Shown here piece by piece: positions 5,542 through 7,720 of a stretch of 7,720 bases of DNA. The first letter of the stretch is position 1; every line of letters begins with the position of its first letter. The DNA is from DATGZX01 sp035296965. Its GTDB lineage: Bacteria > Planctomycetota > Planctomycetia > Gemmatales > Gemmataceae. A program made the position numbers and the translations under genes. The stretch covers positions 1-7,720 of the forward strand of contig DATGZX010000017.1 in NCBI GenBank assembly GCA_035296965.1, read 5' to 3'. The notes beneath the pieces are model-generated. The model had not been told where the DNA came from and searched no databases. It saw nothing but the letters and a program-made list of their open reading frames with translations.

Positions 5542-7720
5542 ATGGGACTAACAACTTGGGCTAAAACGTTCCTAAGAAGCTCCAGGACAGCATCCAATCA
5601 TGAAGGTCCACGAAGGACACTTTTACGACGAAGACCATCGTTCGAAATGTTGGAGTCACGGACGCTCCTGTCGAACTCCAACATTATTCTTTCCCTCACG
5701 CCTGTCGCACCACTTGGCAGCCTGGTCTACCAAAACTCGACTAGCCAAACGATAGCACCCCCGGGCAATACCGACACGTTCGCACTCTCGATCGCTCCCA
5801 ATGAGACCCTGGCGGCCGTCGTTCAGCCTACGTCCGCTCTTTTGAAGCCGACTCTCACCTTGATTGCCCCCAGTGGCAACAGCCTCGGCACCGTCACGGC
5901 GACCGCAGGCAAAGATGCGGTAATTCCGCTGGTCCCGAGTTTAGAGGGAGGCACATACAAGTTCGTCGTCAGCGGTGCGAGCGGCTCCACCGGCGCCTTT
6001 ACGATCAATACCATTCTCAACGCGCTTGCGGAGCCCGAGAGCTACGGCGGCCCAAGTGACGACACGCAGGCCACTGCCCAGCCGCTCGACAGCTCCGCCA
6101 TCGTCTTCGCTGCCCAGGACAATCGCATGGCGGTGCTGGGTTCGATCCAGAGCGCAGCGGACAACGCCGACACTTATTCTTTCCAGCTCCTTGCCGGCGA
6201 GAGCGCCACGGCGGCCGTCGCCGCCCTCAACGGCAAGACTGTCCGTTTCGCGCTCGAGGACGACCAGGGCAATGTGCTGGCCCTCAGCCAAACCGGCGCG
6301 ACCAACCTCAGTGCCTTCCTCAACAACTTCGTGGCACAAAGGGCCGGCACCTACTACGTCTCGGTCACGGGCGCCGTTGGAGTTACCTACAATCTTGTCG
6401 TCACACGGGGCGCAGATTTCGCGACCCAGCCCAACAACACCTTTCCTGGGGCCCAGGACATTAGCGCGACGCAGGAGGCTGGCCCCAACTTCGGCGGGGT
6501 GCTGGGGTATCTCTCCAACACGGCTCCTAACTTCGGAGCGGATTATTACGCCGTGCATGCCAATGCCGGCGACAATTTGCATTTTGCCACGAGCACCCCG
6601 GCCGGCGGGCTCAACAACTTGTACCCCGAACTCCTGCTCTTCGATGCGAACGCCAACCTGGTCGCGATCGCTGACGGCAACGCCTTCGACGGCAGAAACT
6701 CGGTGATCGACTTCTCGGTTCCGGGCGGCGATGCCGGTTCCTGGACCATCGAGGTCACGTCGGCCGACGGGTCGACTGGGGACTACGGCCTCTATGTCAC
6801 CGGTGCAACCGGCGCCTTGTCCCCCTTGTTCGTTGCCGGCACCAATCCCCCCACTGGGGCGCTGGTGCAACCGCCGACGGCCATTACGATCACCTTCAAT
6901 CAGCCGGTCTATGGGCCGTCGCTGACTCCTGGCGAGCTAACCGTCAACGGCGTGCCCGCCAAGGGCGTGTCCCTCAACAACGCAAACACCGTATCTTGGA
7001 CACTTCCCGCCGGGGCCATTGTCGCGGGTAGTAACGTCTTCGTGCTCGCCACCGACCCGGTAACTGGACAGTCGGTGGAGGACGTCAGCGGCGCGGCCGC
7101 CATCAACTTCAACTCGAGCTTCACGAGCATTCAGGCCTCAACCGGCTCATCCAATCCACCTCCCGGTTGGCCAGGGCCCTTCAACACCAATTTTTCGGTT
7201 TCGCTCGCTCCAGTGGCACCCCTTGGCAGCCTGGTCTACCAGAGCTCGACCAGCCAAACGATTGCGGCGCCGGGGTATACGGACACATTCATACTCTCGA
7301 TCGCTGCCAATGAGACGCTGTCGGCGATCGTGCACCCTACTTCCGCCCATTTTCTGCCGACTCTTACCTTGTTCGCCCCCAGTGGCAGGAGTCTCGGCAG
7401 CGTCACGGCGGCCGCAGGCAAAGATGCGGTAATTCCACTGGCCTCGAGTTCAGAGGGAGGCACATACAAGTTCGTCGTCAGTGGTGCGGGCGGCACCACC
7501 GGCGCATTCACGATCAATACCATTCTCAACGCGCTTCCGGAGCCCGAGAGCTACGGCGGCCCAAGTGACGACACGCAGGCCACTGCCCAGCCGCTCGACA
7601 GCTCCGCCATCGTCTTCGGTGCCCAGAACAGATCCCAGGACAATCGCATGGCGGTGCTGGGTACGATCCAGAGCGCAGCGGACAACGCCGACACTTACTC
7701 TTTCCAGCTCCTTACCGGCG
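5542..7720 (+). CDS. Giant repetitive surface protein, N-terminal 726 residues (PPC-like and Ig-like domains)
   Basis: The frame is open from ATG 5542 to the window edge, so the 3' end is missing. A basic leader (residues 1-36, with TTWAKTFLRSSR and RRTLLRRR) leads into LESRTLLS (37-44), the LExRxLLS-type motif seen at the start of many large planctomycete exported proteins. No classical hydrophobic signal peptide is present. Then come beta-rich modules. Residues 59-163 resemble a PPC-like domain (DTFALSIAPNETL, GGTYKFVVSGASG). Residues 198-293 (ADTYSFQLLAGES, GTYYVSVTG) and 319-424 (ADYYAVHANAGDNL, SWTIEVTSADG) are further PPC-like domains. Residues 435-529 (NPPTGALVQPPTAITITFNQPV) look like an SbsA-type Ig-like domain. 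After a Pro/Gly linker (534-546) the first module begins again at residue 554. Composition is low in Cys and rich in Ala, Gly, Thr and Asn, as in surface adhesins or S-layer-like proteins. The function, whether adhesion, matrix or a catalytic domain further on, cannot be told from this part. Confidence 0.85.
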   Translation, partial: MGLTTWAKTFLRSSRTASNHEGPRRTLLRRRPSFEMLESRTLLSNSNIILSLTPVAPLGSLVYQNSTSQTIAPPGNTDTFALSIAPNETLAAVVQPTSALLKPTLTLIAPSGNSLGTVTATAGKDAVIPLVPSLEGGTYKFVVSGASGSTGAFTINTILNALAEPESYGGPSDDTQATAQPLDSSAIVFAAQDNRMAVLGSIQSAADNADTYSFQLLAGESATAAVAALNGKTVRFALEDDQGNVLALSQTGATNLSAFLNNFVAQRAGTYYVSVTGAVGVTYNLVVTRGADFATQPNNTFPGAQDISATQEAGPNFGGVLGYLSNTAPNFGADYYAVHANAGDNLHFATSTPAGGLNNLYPELLLFDANANLVAIADGNAFDGRNSVIDFSVPGGDAGSWTIEVTSADGSTGDYGLYVTGATGALSPLFVAGTNPPTGALVQPPTAITITFNQPVYGPSLTPGELTVNGVPAKGVSLNNANTVSWTLPAGAIVAGSNVFVLATDPVTGQSVEDVSGAAAINFNSSFTSIQASTGSSNPPPGWPGPFNTNFSVSLAPVAPLGSLVYQSSTSQTIAAPGYTDTFILSIAANETLSAIVHPTSAHFLPTLTLFAPSGRSLGSVTAAAGKDAVIPLASSSEGGTYKFVVSGAGGTTGAFTINTILNALPEPESYGGPSDDTQATAQPLDSSAIVFGAQNRSQDNRMAVLGTIQSAADNADTYSFQLLTG
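5650..5673 (+). other. LESRTLLS planctomycete-type leader motif
   Basis: Residues 37-44 of the surface protein read LESRTLLS, preceded by an Arg-rich stretch with RRTLLRRRPSF. Many large planctomycete exported proteins begin with a basic leader and an LE-x-R-x-LLS/LVPS-type phrase ahead of their first beta domain. It has been regarded as a lineage-specific export or sorting leader, though I know of no proven mechanism. Finding it in a freshly read frame also supports the start codon chosen. Confidence 0.75.
5692..6198 (+). repeat. Long direct repeat within the surface-protein gene, copy 1
   Basis: This segment recurs in frame 1509 bp (503 codons) downstream at 7201-7719. It covers the first PPC-like domain and the beginning of the second. 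By hand alignment without gaps, mismatches to copy 2 are 31 of 165 bases (5716-5880), 12 of 120 (5881-6000), 2 of 117 (6001-6117) and 3 of 81 (6118-6198). Confidence 0.93.
7201..7719 (+). repeat. Long direct repeat within the surface-protein gene, copy 2 (cut by window edge)
   Basis: This is the second copy of the module at 5692-6198, in the same frame. It carries one 12-bp in-frame insertion, AACAGATCCCAG at 7627-7638, encoding NRSQ. The window ends inside this copy, so the full repeat unit (at least 503 codons) and the number of copies are unknown. Confidence 0.93.

Noticed and set aside
5941..6870. A 309-codon minus-strand frame and a 243-codon + frame (5975-6706) over the surface-protein gene
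   Set aside because: Both are out of frame with, or antisense to, the continuous surface-protein frame that carries the repeats and beta-domain motifs in both copies. Their compositions are typical shadows.
5692..7719. Two direct repeats as ends of a composite transposon
   Set aside because: They are in frame, encode the same domain, lack terminal inverted repeats and a transposase, and are best explained as duplicated protein modules.

Overview
The window looks like a planctomycete chromosome of roughly 60% GC. This rests on sequence hallmarks, not on a database match. One protein ends in a VPEP-type (PEP-CTERM) sorting signal. A giant surface protein starts with a basic leader followed by LESRTLLS, of the 'LExRxLLS' type that recurs at the N-termini of large planctomycete exported proteins. 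The polytopic membrane protein and the secreted gluzincin peptidase also fit such a genome. No tRNA, rRNA, CRISPR array or phage gene was found.

Layout. (1) Bases 1-696 are the 3' end of a group II intron on the + strand: the C-terminal part of its reverse transcriptase/maturase, then RNA domains V and VI and a probable 3' splice site near 696. (2) Bases 772-2475 (- strand) encode a secreted zinc metallopeptidase (HEVGH plus a downstream Glu) resembling the M2/M3 peptidyl-dipeptidase/oligopeptidase group. It converges with the intron. (3) Bases 2611-4377 (- strand) encode a polytopic inner-membrane protein of unknown function, possibly GT-C-like. It lies upstream of the peptidase on the same strand, separated by 135 bp. 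(4) Bases 4378-4664 form a divergent promoter region. (5) Bases 4665-5348 (+) encode a secreted PEP-CTERM protein. (6) Bases 5542 to the window end (+) carry the first 726 codons of a very large repetitive surface protein that stays open past the edge. It contains pre-peptidase C-terminal (PPC)-like beta domains and an SbsA-type Ig-like domain, and its first part is duplicated 1509 bp downstream.

Taken together, the region is mostly cell-envelope and exported-protein functions with a retroelement at one side. No pathway clearly links the genes. The shared theme is export: a signal peptide on the peptidase, a sortable PEP-CTERM protein and a large surface protein with a planctomycete leader. 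The best candidates for something unusual are the long-period repeat of the surface protein, whose two copies grade from about 81% to about 98% identity by hand count, and its LESRTLLS leader. I saw no convincing new defence or RNA system.
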